NCBI GenBank assembly: GCA_050950425.1
Contig: JBMNHO010000002.1
Coordinates: forward strand, 1,488,001-1,552,000
Source: RGIG529 sp050950425
GTDB taxonomy: Bacteria; Bacillota; Clostridia; Oscillospirales; Oscillospiraceae
DNA: 64,000 bases
Reading direction: 5' to 3'
Shown: positions 44,191-53,828 of the stretch, in pieces
Numbering within the stretch: position 1 is the stretch's first letter
Layout of the letters: every line of letters begins with the position of its first letter
Made by a program: the position numbers and the translations under genes
Notes under the pieces: generated by a model
Database searches by the model: none
Seen by the model: only the letters and a program-made list of their open reading frames with translations
Told to the model about the DNA's origin: nothing

Positions 44191-45678
44191 ATGAGGCGTT
44201 GGAGTATGCAGATAGGCGCCATAGGATTGGTTTTGGCATTGTTCATTTCACCAACTTTCGTGGCATCAGCAGCGGAAAACACTTCTTACGGAGAGGTCAA
44301 CTCCATCCAAGAAACCTATACTCCGGAAAGGTTTGCATCCCAGGGATTGGTTGCCCAAGACAAACAGACTTTTTTAAAACTGGTTTTAGAACAAATGCTC
44401 GCACGAAGCGAGACATTCACGGTCACGTATCAAGGCGCGTTAAAGGACGTGTATTCCACATTTCAGAAATTACTGGATGAAGTGTACACGCTTTCTTCCA
44501 CCAGAGCAGATGCGGAAGATTATTTGAAATACAGCTGCAAGCAGATGAGCGTGAATATTTCATACAATTCCAGCCGTAGCATTTTTACCTTCCGCATGTC
44601 TTATCTCACCAGCGCGGCACAAGAAGCGTATATTTCCGAACGTGTGGCCGAGATTATAAAACAGCTGGGTGTGCAAACAAAAAGCGATTTGAAAAAGCTG
44701 GAGGCAGTGCATCAATACATTTGCACCAATTTTCAATATGACAATTCGGCAACGAAGTATTCCGCTTACGATGGACTGGCCGGCGGAAAGATGGTGTGCC
44801 AAGGGTTTACCCTAACGTTTTACCGTTTGATGCGGGAACTGAATGTGCCCGTGCGCATCGTCTCCGGGTATGGGAACGGTGCCGCTCACGCTTGGAACAT
44901 CGTGAAGCTCAATGGTGTGTGGTACAATGTGGACGAAACGTGGGACACGGTTCTCACATCCGGAGCCACAGTGTCCAAACGCTACTTCTTAAAGAACACG
45001 AAAGACTTTGTCAACCATACCCCGGATCGGGACTATGCTGACAGCGCCTTTCTCAAAGCACATCCCATGGCCAGCCAGTCTTATGACTGGACCCAAAATG
45101 AGAAGAAAGAGCCGGACTTGGTGAATGTGAGCGAATGGCACAGGAGCGAAATTGCGTTATTTATTCAAACCGGATTGGTGCCAAACGCACTGATGAACCA
45201 GTACCAAACCCCGATTACAAGGGCGGAGTTTGTGACTCTTTTGGTGAACCTTTGTGAAAAGGTGAAAGGGGTGGGGGTCAAGGCGCAAAATGGGTTGTGT
45301 CCGTTTACAGATCTGGCTGGACACCCATATCAACGGGAGATTACGGCAGCGTGGTCTTTGGGTATCACCCAAGGGAAAACAGAGACGCAGTTTAAGCCCG
45401 ACGACGTTCTGACCCGCCAGGAGGCAGCAAAGATGTTATGCACTGCCTTAGAGGTCATGAAAGGCTTGACGGTGCCTTTGAACGGGTATGCGTCCATTTC
45501 TTATTCAGATGAGGGGAACATCGGGAGTTGGGCAATGCCGTATGTATCTTATGCGACGAAGCAAGGGGTCATGAGTGGCGACGGACGTTATTTCTTCCCG
45601 ACCAGAAATATCACGCGAGAAGAGGGAGCGGCCGTTGTCTGGCGCCTGTCACAGCAGTTTTCGCTTTTGGTCGCCTAA
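44191..45678 (+). CDS. Secreted transglutaminase-like protein with S-layer homology repeats
   Basis: Predicted 495 residues. A signal peptide (1-27, ending FVASAAEN) leads to a transglutaminase/protease-like fold with the Cys203 (GKMVCQGF), His233 (AHAWNIV) and Asp248 (YNVDETWD) triad. Three SLH-type repeats follow (about 310-495; SEIALFIQTGLV, ITRAEFV, LTRQEAAKML, ITREEGAAVVW), which anchor proteins to wall polymers. It may process or crosslink wall proteins or peptides. AAGGGGAG precedes the ATG. Its promoter carries a perfect palindrome. Confidence 0.88.
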   Translation: MRRWSMQIGAIGLVLALFISPTFVASAAENTSYGEVNSIQETYTPERFASQGLVAQDKQTFLKLVLEQMLARSETFTVTYQGALKDVYSTFQKLLDEVYTLSSTRADAEDYLKYSCKQMSVNISYNSSRSIFTFRMSYLTSAAQEAYISERVAEIIKQLGVQTKSDLKKLEAVHQYICTNFQYDNSATKYSAYDGLAGGKMVCQGFTLTFYRLMRELNVPVRIVSGYGNGAAHAWNIVKLNGVWYNVDETWDTVLTSGATVSKRYFLKNTKDFVNHTPDRDYADSAFLKAHPMASQSYDWTQNEKKEPDLVNVSEWHRSEIALFIQTGLVPNALMNQYQTPITRAEFVTLLVNLCEKVKGVGVKAQNGLCPFTDLAGHPYQREITAAWSLGITQGKTETQFKPDDVLTRQEAAKMLCTALEVMKGLTVPLNGYASISYSDEGNIGSWAMPYVSYATKQGVMSGDGRYFFPTRNITREEGAAVVWRLSQQFSLLVA

Positions 45679-45941
45679 CCTGTGGACAATGGGGACCACG
45701 GTGGGGGATCAAAAAGGACGTGTCAGACGTGCCAATTGATATAAAAAACATTTTGGGGAGAAGCATCAAAAGAAGACGTTGCGTTTGCGGCGCGGGGGGT
45801 TCCCCGTGCCGCTTTTTCCTTGTCAATTGTAAAAAAGATGAAAAGATACAGGACATTTGCGCATCAATCAGGAAATGTGACCAAAGAAAACAGGGATGCG
45901 GTTTGTTTTCGAATTATTCATACATATTTGGCCGATACCTC
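45679..45941 (+). other. Intergenic stretch upstream of the hrcA promoter
   Basis: About 260 bp between the SLH gene and the hrcA promoter. Apart from the terminator at 45787-45817 I see no gene; the first 100 bp are the 3' untranslated region and the rest is AT-richer. Confidence 0.6.
45787..45817 (+). terminator. Terminator of the SLH protein gene
   Basis: 11-bp stem GCGGCGCGGGG/CCCCGTGCCGC (one G-T pair), loop GGTT, then TTTTT. Confidence 0.9.
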
Positions 45942-45970
45942 TTGACATTTTAGGGATCACGTGGTAAATT
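45942..45970 (+). promoter_or_regulatory. hrcA operon promoter
   Basis: -35 TTGACA (45942-45947), 17-bp spacer, -10 TAAATT (45965-45970), directly followed by the CIRCE. Confidence 0.85.
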
Positions 45971-45974
45971 ATGT

Positions 45975-46001
45975 TTAGCACTCAAGAGGTGAGAGTGCTA
46001 A
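45975..46001 (+). promoter_or_regulatory. CIRCE operator of the hrcA-grpE-dnaK-dnaJ operon
   Basis: Perfect TTAGCACTC-N9-GAGTGCTAA, at the expected transcription start and 13 bp before the hrcA ATG. HrcA binding here gives autoregulated heat-shock control. Confidence 0.97.
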
Positions 46002-46014
46002 CAGGAGGGATTGC

Positions 46015-47049
46015 ATGGATATCAGTGAACGTAAAAAGCGAATTTTGCGGGCAGTGATTGAAGACTATATTGCAACGGCCGAGCCTGTGGGGTCGAAAAC
46101 GATCGCCAAACACGCTGGGCTGGATATCTCACCTGCTACGATTCGCAACGAAATGGCGGATTTGGAAGCAATGGGTTTATTGGAACAACCACATACTTCG
46201 GCAGGGCGTGTGCCTTCTTCAAACGGCTATCGATTTTATGTCAATGAGCTGATGGAGCGGCACCGTTTGTCTATCCAGGAAACGGAGCGTCTCAACGCTG
46301 CGTTGCAGTTAAAAGCGAAAGAGCTGGACCGCGTGATCACAGAAGCGAGCCGTGTTATTTCCCAGCTGACTCAGTACCCTTCTTATGCCATTTCCACGGG
46401 GGCGCCCCATGTGACCATTCGGCGGTTTGACCTGTTGATGGTGGAGCGGCAGATCTTTATTGCGGTCGTGATGACAGATGCCAGTTTGGTCAAAAACAAA
46501 TTGCTGCATGTGCCGGTCGATTTGAACGAAGCTCAAATTCAGCTTCTTAACCGCCTGCTCAATGCCAGCTTTACGGGGCTGACCGCGGAAGAGATCACCC
46601 CGGAGCTGATGAATATGGCAGAGAATACGGCAAAAGACGCCTATGCGCTGTTGGCCATGGTCATTTCTTTTGCCGTTGAGGTGATGAAAGAGCAACGAAC
46701 ATATGATGTTCATTTGAGTGGCCTGACCCGGCTGCTACAGCACCCGGAATATCGTGATTTGGAACGGGCGCAGCCGCTGCTCTCTTATCTTTCAGAGGAA
46801 CACGCGCTCTCCACGCTGCCTATGCCCGATGATTCCGAGGTAAAGATTTACATTGGCCCGGAAAACGCGGCGGGCGCGCTGCAAGATACGAGCGTTGTGG
46901 TGGCAAGCTATGACATTGGCGACCATATGCGGGGGCTGATCGGGATTGTGGGGCCGACACGTATGGACTACGCGAAAATCGCGGCAAGGCTGTATTATTT
47001 CGCGGATGGATTGACTAAATTTTTAGGGTCTGCGCCGCCATCGGATTGA
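46015..47049 (+). CDS. hrcA: Heat-inducible transcriptional repressor HrcA
   Basis: Represses class I heat-shock genes by binding CIRCE. The 344-residue product has an N-terminal winged helix (ERKKRILRAVIEDYI, EPVGSKTIAKHAGLDIS, SPATIRNEMADLE in overlapping blocks), followed by the HrcA dimerisation domain ending GIVGPTRMDYAKI. AGGAGGG precedes the ATG. It is the first gene of the operon. The CIRCE elements here and at clpB define its local targets. Confidence 0.96.
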   Translation: MDISERKKRILRAVIEDYIATAEPVGSKTIAKHAGLDISPATIRNEMADLEAMGLLEQPHTSAGRVPSSNGYRFYVNELMERHRLSIQETERLNAALQLKAKELDRVITEASRVISQLTQYPSYAISTGAPHVTIRRFDLLMVERQIFIAVVMTDASLVKNKLLHVPVDLNEAQIQLLNRLLNASFTGLTAEEITPELMNMAENTAKDAYALLAMVISFAVEVMKEQRTYDVHLSGLTRLLQHPEYRDLERAQPLLSYLSEEHALSTLPMPDDSEVKIYIGPENAAGALQDTSVVVASYDIGDHMRGLIGIVGPTRMDYAKIAARLYYFADGLTKFLGSAPPSD

Positions 47050-47142
47050 TTTGGCGGCCAAGGCATGAATCGGTGAGAAAGAGAACAAAATAACCCTGTC
47101 GGCCAACGGCGGATGGGGTGGTCTGGAGGTAGAGGAAAAGAA

Positions 47143-47733
47143 ATGAATCGGAATGAAAATGAATTTGATACGCTGCCGGAAGAGCCGGAATGTAACGCGG
47201 CAGAGCAGCCTGGGGAAGAAGCGAGCGCAAACGAAAACATAGGAGATGGCGTGATCTTTACCCCGGAGCAGATGGAGCAGCTGGAGGGGCTTGCGGAGCA
47301 AGCCGCCAAAATGGAACAGCAGCTGAAGGAATCGTCCGATCAATATTTACGGCTTCTGGCCGAGTATGACAACTACCGCAAAAGGACACAAAAGGAAAAA
47401 GAGGCGATTGCGGGGGACGAAAAAGCAGCCGCTGTCTTGGCGCTGCTTCCTATCTATGATAATTTGCTGCGGGCCCTGGCCCAGGAAACGGAAGACGCGG
47501 CGTTTTACAAAGGCGTGGAGATGACGATGAGCCAGTGCAAGGCCGCGTTCGCGTCATTGGGCGCCGAGGAAATTCCCGCGTTGGGAGAGCCGTTTGATCC
47601 CGCGCTTCACAATGCGGTTATGCATGTGGAGGAAGGAGACCGGGGAGAAAATACGATTATTGAAGTGTTTCAATCCGGTTTTATCATGGGGGACAAAGTG
47701 ATTCGCCACGCAATGGTAAAGGTCGCAAATTAG
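47143..47733 (+). CDS. grpE: Nucleotide exchange factor GrpE
   Basis: Releases ADP from DnaK. The 196-residue protein has an acidic disordered N-terminus (about 1-50), a long coiled coil (AEQAAKMEQQLKESSDQYLR), RLLAEYDNYRKRTQKEKE, and the C-terminal beta domain with PALGEPFDPALHNAVMH. GAGG precedes the ATG at 47143, a better start than the in-frame 47113 ATG. Gap to hrcA is 93 bp. Confidence 0.94.
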   Translation: MNRNENEFDTLPEEPECNAAEQPGEEASANENIGDGVIFTPEQMEQLEGLAEQAAKMEQQLKESSDQYLRLLAEYDNYRKRTQKEKEAIAGDEKAAAVLALLPIYDNLLRALAQETEDAAFYKGVEMTMSQCKAAFASLGAEEIPALGEPFDPALHNAVMHVEEGDRGENTIIEVFQSGFIMGDKVIRHAMVKVAN

Positions 47734-47816
47734 GGATACATTTAAACTGATTTTAAATGAGATCTTGGAAATACAGATCAATGATAGGGTACAACAACGA
47801 TAGAGGAGGAACAAAT

Positions 47817-49667
47817 ATGTCAAAAATTATTGGTATTGACTTGGGTACAACCAATTCTTGTGTTGCCGTTATGGAAGGCGGCGAGGCCATTGTCATTCCA
47901 AACGCGGAAGGAAACCGCACAACGCCGTCTGTCGTGGCGTTTTCCAAAACGGGGGAGCGCATGGTCGGCCAAGTGGCAAAGCGTCAGGCCATTACAAACC
48001 CGGAGCGTACCATCAGCTCCATCAAACGGGAGATGGGTACGAACCATAAGGTGGATATTGACGGCAAATCCTATACCCCCCAGGAAATCTCCGCAATGGT
48101 GCTGCAAAAGCTGAAAGCAGATGCGGAAGCGTATCTGGGAAATACGGTGACTCAGGCGGTTATCACTGTTCCCGCGTATTTTACCGATTCTCAAAGACAG
48201 GCCACCAAAGATGCGGGCAAAATTGCCGGCATGGAAGTGCTGAGAATCATCAATGAGCCGACGGCTGCCGCTTTGGCATACGGTTTGGATAAAGAAAGCG
48301 ACCAGAAGATCATGATTTACGATTTGGGCGGCGGTACATTTGACGTGTCCATTTTGGAAATCGGCGACGGTGTCATCGAGGTGCTGGCAACCGCCGGCAA
48401 CAACCGGTTGGGCGGTGACGATTTTGACGATCTGGTCATGAAATACTTGGCCTCTGAATTTAAAAAAGATTCCGGCATTGATTTGGCCAACGACAAAGTG
48501 GCCATGCAGCGTCTGAAGGAAGCGGCGGAAAAGGCAAAAATTGAACTGTCCGGCGTCACGTCCTCCAGCATCAACTTGCCGTATATCACAGCAGATGCCA
48601 CGGGGCCGAAGCATTTGGACATTACCCTGACCCGGGCCAAATTCAATGAGTTGACCGAGCATCTGGTGGAAAAGACGATGGTGCCCGTTCGCCAGGCGCT
48701 GGATGATGCCGGCCTGAAGCCGGGAGAATTGGACAAGGTGCTTTTGGTGGGCGGCTCCACCCGGATCCCCGCCGTACAGGACGGCGTGAAAAAGCTGACC
48801 GGGAAAGACCCATTTAAGGGCCTGAACCCGGACGAATGTGTGGCGCTGGGCGCGGCCATCCAGGGCGGGGTCTTAGGCGGAGAAGTCAAAGATATTTTGC
48901 TTTTGGATGTTACACCCCTGTCTTTGGGCATTGAAACCCTGGGCGGCGTGTTCACCAAGCTGATTGAGCGAAACACCACCATCCCGGCCAAAAAGAGCCA
49001 GATTTTCTCCACGGCGGCCGATAACCAGACCTCTGTTGAAGTGCATGTTCTGCAGGGCGAGCGGGAGATGGCAACATACAACAAATCTTTGGGCAAGTTC
49101 CACTTAGACGGCATTGCGCCGGCACGCCGGGGGGTTCCCCAGGTTGAGGTTACGTTTGATATCGACGCAAACGGCATTGTCAACGTTTCCGCAAAAGACT
49201 TGGGCACGGGGAAAGAGCAGCAGATTACCATTACGGCTTCTACCAATCTGTCTCAGGATGAGATTGACAAGGCAGTGCGGGAAGCGGAGCAGTTTGCATC
49301 GGAAGACGCCAAGCGGAAGGAAGAGGCGGAAGTCCGAAACCAGGCGGATCAGATGGTATATCAATGCGAAAAGACCCTGGAGGAAATGAAAGATAAGATT
49401 GATCCGGCAGACAAGGCCTCGGTGGAGGAGCCTTTGAACCGGGTGAAAGAGGCATTAAAAGGAACGGACACGGGAGCCATTCAAACGGCCAACGAGGACC
49501 TGACCAAGGCGTTTTACGCGGTATCTGAAAAGATTTACGGCCAGGCCGGCGGTCCGGAAGGCGCCGCGCCCCAGGGAGACGGCGGCCCGACTCCCGACGG
49601 GGAAGTACCAAACGGCGGGGAATATTATGACGCGGATTATAAAGTAGTTGACGACGACCAGCAATAA
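47817..49667 (+). CDS. dnaK: Molecular chaperone DnaK (Hsp70)
   Basis: ATP-driven chaperone. The 616-residue protein starts MSKIIGIDLGTTNSC and has the phosphate-binding motifs IYDLGGGTFDVSIL and VGGSTRIPAVQ, the linker DILLLDVTPLSLGIE, and the substrate domain. A Gly/Pro/acid-rich tail (about 590-616) is present as usual. GAGGAGGAA precedes the ATG at 47817. Like other Firmicutes DnaKs it lacks the ~24-residue insertion found in the ATPase domain of Gram-negative DnaK (family knowledge; consistent with the short length). Confidence 0.97.
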   Translation: MSKIIGIDLGTTNSCVAVMEGGEAIVIPNAEGNRTTPSVVAFSKTGERMVGQVAKRQAITNPERTISSIKREMGTNHKVDIDGKSYTPQEISAMVLQKLKADAEAYLGNTVTQAVITVPAYFTDSQRQATKDAGKIAGMEVLRIINEPTAAALAYGLDKESDQKIMIYDLGGGTFDVSILEIGDGVIEVLATAGNNRLGGDDFDDLVMKYLASEFKKDSGIDLANDKVAMQRLKEAAEKAKIELSGVTSSSINLPYITADATGPKHLDITLTRAKFNELTEHLVEKTMVPVRQALDDAGLKPGELDKVLLVGGSTRIPAVQDGVKKLTGKDPFKGLNPDECVALGAAIQGGVLGGEVKDILLLDVTPLSLGIETLGGVFTKLIERNTTIPAKKSQIFSTAADNQTSVEVHVLQGEREMATYNKSLGKFHLDGIAPARRGVPQVEVTFDIDANGIVNVSAKDLGTGKEQQITITASTNLSQDEIDKAVREAEQFASEDAKRKEEAEVRNQADQMVYQCEKTLEEMKDKIDPADKASVEEPLNRVKEALKGTDTGAIQTANEDLTKAFYAVSEKIYGQAGGPEGAAPQGDGGPTPDGEVPNGGEYYDADYKVVDDDQQ

Positions 49668-49688
49668 ACGGCGCAAAAAAGTCATCAG

Positions 49689-49723
49689 GTCCCGCACCCG
49701 AACATTTCGCTTGGGTGCGGGAC
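49689..49723 (+). other. Strong stem-loop between dnaK and dnaJ
   Basis: Perfect 11-bp stem GTCCCGCACCC (49689-49699) with its complement (49713-49723) and a 13-nt loop. There is no U-run after it, so it is not a canonical terminator; it may stabilise the dnaK mRNA or guide processing. Confidence 0.7.
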
Positions 49724-49812
49724 AGGTTTGATGTCTTTCTTTTCGCGCTGCAGCGAGTACATGGAAGCAATGGGAAGACAGGTTCTCGTATTCCCGTTTT
49801 GAGGTGACGAAT

Positions 49813-50943
49813 ATGGCAGAACAAAAACGAGATTATTATGAGGTGCTGGGCGTATCCAAAAGCGCGACGGAAGATGAGCTGAAAAAGGCATATCGAAAGC
49901 TTGCGAAGCAATCTCACCCGGACCTCCATCCAGACGATAAAGAAGCGGAAGCGAAATTCAAAGAGATCAATGAAGCCTATGCGGTTTTATCAGACAGCAG
50001 CTCCAGATCCAAGTATGACCAGTTTGGGCACGCGGGCGTGGATCCCAATTACGGCGCCGGCGCTGGCGGATGGGGCGGCTTTGAAGGCGGCTTTGCCGAT
50101 TTTGACCTGGGAAGCATTTTCGATTCCTTCTTTGGCGGCGGGGCGCGTCCCCGAAACAACGGCCCCCAAAAAGGAGAAAACTTGCGTGCTTCGGTTATGA
50201 TTTCTTTTGAAGAAGCGGCCTTTGGGTGTGAAAAGGAAATCAGCATTAGCCGCTCTGAAACATGCGACGAATGCGACGGGACAGGGTGCGCCGAGGGGAC
50301 GACAGCAGAGATATGCTCCGAATGCAACGGCACGGGAACGGTGAGAACCCAGCGACAGACGCCGATGGGCGTGTTTTCCTCCACCACCACATGCAACAAA
50401 TGCGGCGGAACCGGAAAAATCATTCACCAGCCCTGCAAGGTTTGCAAGGGAAGCGGCTCTGTCCGGCGGCAGAGAAAAATTTCCGTACACATCCCTTCCG
50501 GCATCGATGACGGCCAGGTGATCTCCCTTCGGGGTCAAGGCGGCAGCGGGAAACGAGGCGGCCCGGCAGGCGATGTGCTGATCAGCGTAGGCGTGCGTCC
50601 TCACCCCCTCTTTAAACGGGAAGGGAATTCCGTTTTCTGCGAAGCGCCCATTACATTTACCCAGGCGGCCCTGGGTGCGGAGCTGGAGATTCCCACCATT
50701 GACGGCAAAGTGAAATACACGCTGCCGGAAGGAACCCAGACAGGAACCACGTTTCGGCTGCGGGGGAAAGGGATCCCCAACTTACACGGCAAGGGCCGAG
50801 GGGACCAGTATGTCACCGTTGTGGTGGAGATTCCGAAAAACTTATCAAGCGACCAGAAAGAGAGCCTGCGTCAGTTTGACGCAAGCCTGAGTGACAACAA
50901 CCACGCAAAACGAAAAAGCTTTTTTGAAAAGTTTAAAAAATAG
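49813..50943 (+). CDS. dnaJ: Chaperone protein DnaJ
   Basis: J-domain co-chaperone that stimulates DnaK. The 376-residue product has the J domain with HPD (AKQSHPDLHPD), a Gly/Phe-rich linker (about 75-115), four CxxCxGxG-type zinc motifs (CDECDGTG, CSECNGTG, CNKCGGTG, CKVCKGSG) and the C-terminal peptide-binding domains. GAGGTG precedes the ATG at 49813; the GTG at 49804 is part of that site. It closes the operon 145 bp after dnaK. Confidence 0.96.
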   Translation: MAEQKRDYYEVLGVSKSATEDELKKAYRKLAKQSHPDLHPDDKEAEAKFKEINEAYAVLSDSSSRSKYDQFGHAGVDPNYGAGAGGWGGFEGGFADFDLGSIFDSFFGGGARPRNNGPQKGENLRASVMISFEEAAFGCEKEISISRSETCDECDGTGCAEGTTAEICSECNGTGTVRTQRQTPMGVFSSTTTCNKCGGTGKIIHQPCKVCKGSGSVRRQRKISVHIPSGIDDGQVISLRGQGGSGKRGGPAGDVLISVGVRPHPLFKREGNSVFCEAPITFTQAALGAELEIPTIDGKVKYTLPEGTQTGTTFRLRGKGIPNLHGKGRGDQYVTVVVEIPKNLSSDQKESLRQFDASLSDNNHAKRKSFFEKFKK

Positions 50944-50974
50944 GGGGCTCCTGTCAGTCTGCTTTGGCGGAAAG

Positions 50975-50992
50975 ACGGGGGCGCCCCGTTTT
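50975..50992 (+). terminator. Weak terminator after dnaJ
   Basis: Stem ACGGGG-GCG-CCCCGT followed by TTTT. Short, 31 bp after the dnaJ stop; moderate support. Confidence 0.55.
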
Positions 50993-51078
50993 GCCCTGCA
51001 TCAAACCTCGAAGCGGCAAACGTTTGAAAAAGGCTGATCAGATACTCCAAATAAACTAAAATTATTAGGAGGAGTTTC

Positions 51079-52992
51079 ATGGGACAGTGGCATGTATATT
51101 TGTTTCCTTTGCTGACCATAGCGGCGCTGGCTGTTTTTTTTAGATACTATGTCCAAAGCGTGAAAAAAAGCGCATTGGTAACAGTGTCCGGACAGGCGGA
51201 AGAAAGGCCGAAGCTGCGCTTTCCGAGCAAGCGGTTTCCCATGGAGCGTAAGGATGCGCTCCCTCTGCTGCTGCTTGTTGTCGTCTATGCCGTGACAGCA
51301 TTTTGGGGATTGGGCAACACCGGCGCGACCCAGCGGTTTTGCCAGTTTCCAAGTGCGGGAAGCTCTTTGGAACTAACCCTCAAGCAGCCGACGGAATTGG
51401 GCAGCTTACTGTATTATTGCGGCCTGAACACGGGAAACTATACATTGGAATACACAACAGACGGCGTGACGTGGGAAACGGCTGCGACTTTGGAACAGAA
51501 ATATGTGGATCTGTTCAAATGGAAGACGGTGGATTTAACAGAGGAACATTTGCACCAGGTGATAGCGCTTCGTCTCACAGCGGACAGCAGCGGGATGGAG
51601 ATGGGTGAGTTGGCCCTTTACGACAGCGCCGGTAATCTGCTCACCCAAAATAATTTTACGGACTTGACAGACGGCGCAAAATGCCTGATGGACGAGCAGG
51701 ATCTGGTTCCGGAAACCTCCACATATATGGATTCCACCTATTTTGATGAGATTTATCATGCCCGCACGGCGTACGAACACATTCGGAATGTGTATCCGTA
51801 TGAGGTGTCGCACCCACCCTTGGGGAAATTGATTTTGGGTCTGGGAATCCAGATGTTTGGCATGACACCTTTTGGATGGCGGTTTATGGGAACCTTGTTT
51901 GGTGTTTTGATGCTGCCCATCTTGTATGTATTCTTCAAAAACTTGTTTGGGAAAACGCCTGTTGCGCTCTGCGGCACGGCGCTGTTTGCCTTTGATTTTA
52001 TGCACTTGACACAGACGAGGATCGCCACGATTGATACGTATGCCGTTTTCTTTATCCTGCTGATGTATTATTTCATGTACCGATTTTTGACGGCTCCAAC
52101 GGATGGCCCCTTCCGCAAAACGGCGGTTCCGTTGATGCTGTCCGGCCTTTTCTTTGGCATTGGAATCGCCAGCAAATGGACGGTGATCTACGGCGGTGCC
52201 GGCCTGGCCGTTTTGCTTCTCGTTTCGTTGATTCTCCGGTATCGGGACGCAAAGGAGCAGGATTTGGCACAGACGCCGGAGGAGGCGTCCTCTTTGGAAG
52301 GCGCATCCCACTTGGCACGGCGCAGCTACTGGAAGTGGCTGGGGCTGACCTTTTTGGTCTGCGTGGGCTTTTTCCTCGTGGTGCCTCTGGTGATCTACTG
52401 TTTGTCCTATCTCCCCTACGCCGCGGCAAAGGGAGAGCCTCTCAGCTGGAAGCTGATTTGGGACAACCAGGTCTTTATGTTTACCTATCACAAGGGCGTG
52501 ACCCAGATGCACCCCTATTCTTCTAAATGGTGGCAATGGATTCTTGATATCCGGCCGATCCTATATTATCTGGAAAACAACGTGGGCAACGGGCTGAAAT
52601 CTGCGTTTGGCGCGTTTTCCAATCCGGTGGTTTGCTGGGGCGGGCTGATTTCCCTTGTTCTCCTCGTTTGGCGGTTTGTCAAAACGAAAGCAGGGATCGC
52701 GTTGTTCATTCTCATCGCGTATTTGTCTCAGCTGGTGTTCTGGATTCCCATTGCAAGGCCCACTTTTGCCTATCACTATTTCCCCTGCATCCTGTTTTTG
52801 ACCTTTGCCATCACCTATCTATTCAATGAAATATGGGAGGCAAAACAGGGACGCTATCAGATGGCAGTTTATGGATTCACAGGCGGGGCGGTGTTCCTGT
52901 ATGCCGTATTTTACCCTATTCTGACGGGTGTTGCGGTACCGGCTTTTTACGGAACAAACTTTCTCAAATGGATGCCTTCCTGGCCGTTTTGA
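51079..52992 (+). CDS. Protein O-mannosyltransferase-like (GT39/PMT) with an extracytoplasmic discoidin-like domain
   Basis: Predicted 637-residue membrane glycosyltransferase. The PMT signature is FDEIYHARTAYEHI with the catalytic Asp-Glu (223-224), followed by SHPPLGKLILG and about nine further membrane segments. Before it, residues about 78-190, after two hydrophobic stretches, resemble a F5/8-type (discoidin) beta sandwich (YTLEYTTDGVTWETAATL, VIALRLTADS). The donor would be a polyprenyl-phosphate sugar and the acceptor a secreted protein or wall polymer; the sugar is unknown. AGGAGGAG precedes the ATG. hisK follows after 18 bp. Confidence 0.87.
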   Translation: MGQWHVYLFPLLTIAALAVFFRYYVQSVKKSALVTVSGQAEERPKLRFPSKRFPMERKDALPLLLLVVVYAVTAFWGLGNTGATQRFCQFPSAGSSLELTLKQPTELGSLLYYCGLNTGNYTLEYTTDGVTWETAATLEQKYVDLFKWKTVDLTEEHLHQVIALRLTADSSGMEMGELALYDSAGNLLTQNNFTDLTDGAKCLMDEQDLVPETSTYMDSTYFDEIYHARTAYEHIRNVYPYEVSHPPLGKLILGLGIQMFGMTPFGWRFMGTLFGVLMLPILYVFFKNLFGKTPVALCGTALFAFDFMHLTQTRIATIDTYAVFFILLMYYFMYRFLTAPTDGPFRKTAVPLMLSGLFFGIGIASKWTVIYGGAGLAVLLLVSLILRYRDAKEQDLAQTPEEASSLEGASHLARRSYWKWLGLTFLVCVGFFLVVPLVIYCLSYLPYAAAKGEPLSWKLIWDNQVFMFTYHKGVTQMHPYSSKWWQWILDIRPILYYLENNVGNGLKSAFGAFSNPVVCWGGLISLVLLVWRFVKTKAGIALFILIAYLSQLVFWIPIARPTFAYHYFPCILFLTFAITYLFNEIWEAKQGRYQMAVYGFTGGAVFLYAVFYPILTGVAVPAFYGTNFLKWMPSWPF

Positions 52993-53010
52993 TGACAAGG
53001 AGACGACTGA

Positions 53011-53814
53011 ATGTATTTGACGGATTTGCATATGCATACCTTTTGCTCACCGGACGGTGCTTATTCCTTGGCGGACATGAGTGCCGCCGCCGTTGCCGCG
53101 GGCTTATCGGAAATTTGCATGACGGATCATTGCGATTTAATGGATCTGGAGGGGAGGTTCGTTCCCTCTTTCGACTGGACCCCGCTGGAGGAGGAGTTTG
53201 ACAGAACAGAACAGACAGCGGGGCTGAAAATCCGGTTCGGCATTGAGCTGGGGGAAGCGCAGGAAGACTTTGACGTGGCGGAAGGCATTTTGCAAAACGC
53301 CAAGCTGGATTTTGTCATCGGCTCTTTGCACAACCTAAGCCGTGCCGCCGGCGGCACAGATTTTCACCTGAAGCGGTACACATCAAAGGAAATGTGTCAT
53401 CAGGACCTGGACGACTATTTCTCCCAGATGTACTTATTGGCGAAAAGGGGCTGCTTCGACGTGCTGGGACACATCCCTTATCCTCTTCGGTATATGCGAA
53501 ACCGGGACGGGCAAAAAGTGACCCTGGATCGGTACTGGGATCAGATTGCGGAAATTTTTCGCACTGTGATACAAAACGGAAAGGGGATCGAACTCAACAC
53601 GAACCGGGGCCGGAGTTTGGAGGAGTGGATGCCGATTCTGCGCTTATACAAGGATTTGGGCGGGGAGATCGTGACCGTTGGGGCAGATGCCCACCGCCCT
53701 GACCATGTGGGCCTCGGCATACAGGACGCCTACGCCCTGCTGGAAGCCATGAAGTTTCGTTATGTTGCTTCCTACGAAAAGCGGAAGCCGCATTTTTTTC
53801 AAGTGAATCAGTGA
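53011..53814 (+). CDS. hisK: PHP-family histidinol-phosphatase
   Basis: Hydrolyses histidinol phosphate in histidine synthesis. The 267-residue PHP protein has the metal site DLHMHTFCSPDG (His7, His9), EICMTDHCDL, GIELGEAQED, FVIGSLHNL, GHIPYP and the late GADAHRPDHVG. Size and motifs match the HisK/HisJ family; other PHP phosphatases are possible because no his genes are adjacent. GGAGAC precedes the ATG. Confidence 0.87.
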   Translation: MYLTDLHMHTFCSPDGAYSLADMSAAAVAAGLSEICMTDHCDLMDLEGRFVPSFDWTPLEEEFDRTEQTAGLKIRFGIELGEAQEDFDVAEGILQNAKLDFVIGSLHNLSRAAGGTDFHLKRYTSKEMCHQDLDDYFSQMYLLAKRGCFDVLGHIPYPLRYMRNRDGQKVTLDRYWDQIAEIFRTVIQNGKGIELNTNRGRSLEEWMPILRLYKDLGGEIVTVGADAHRPDHVGLGIQDAYALLEAMKFRYVASYEKRKPHFFQVNQ

Positions 53815-53828
53815 AGGAGGGGGCAGAA

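Noticed and set aside
49689..49723. Terminator between dnaK and dnaJ
   Set aside because: No U-run follows the stem; kept as a stem-loop only.
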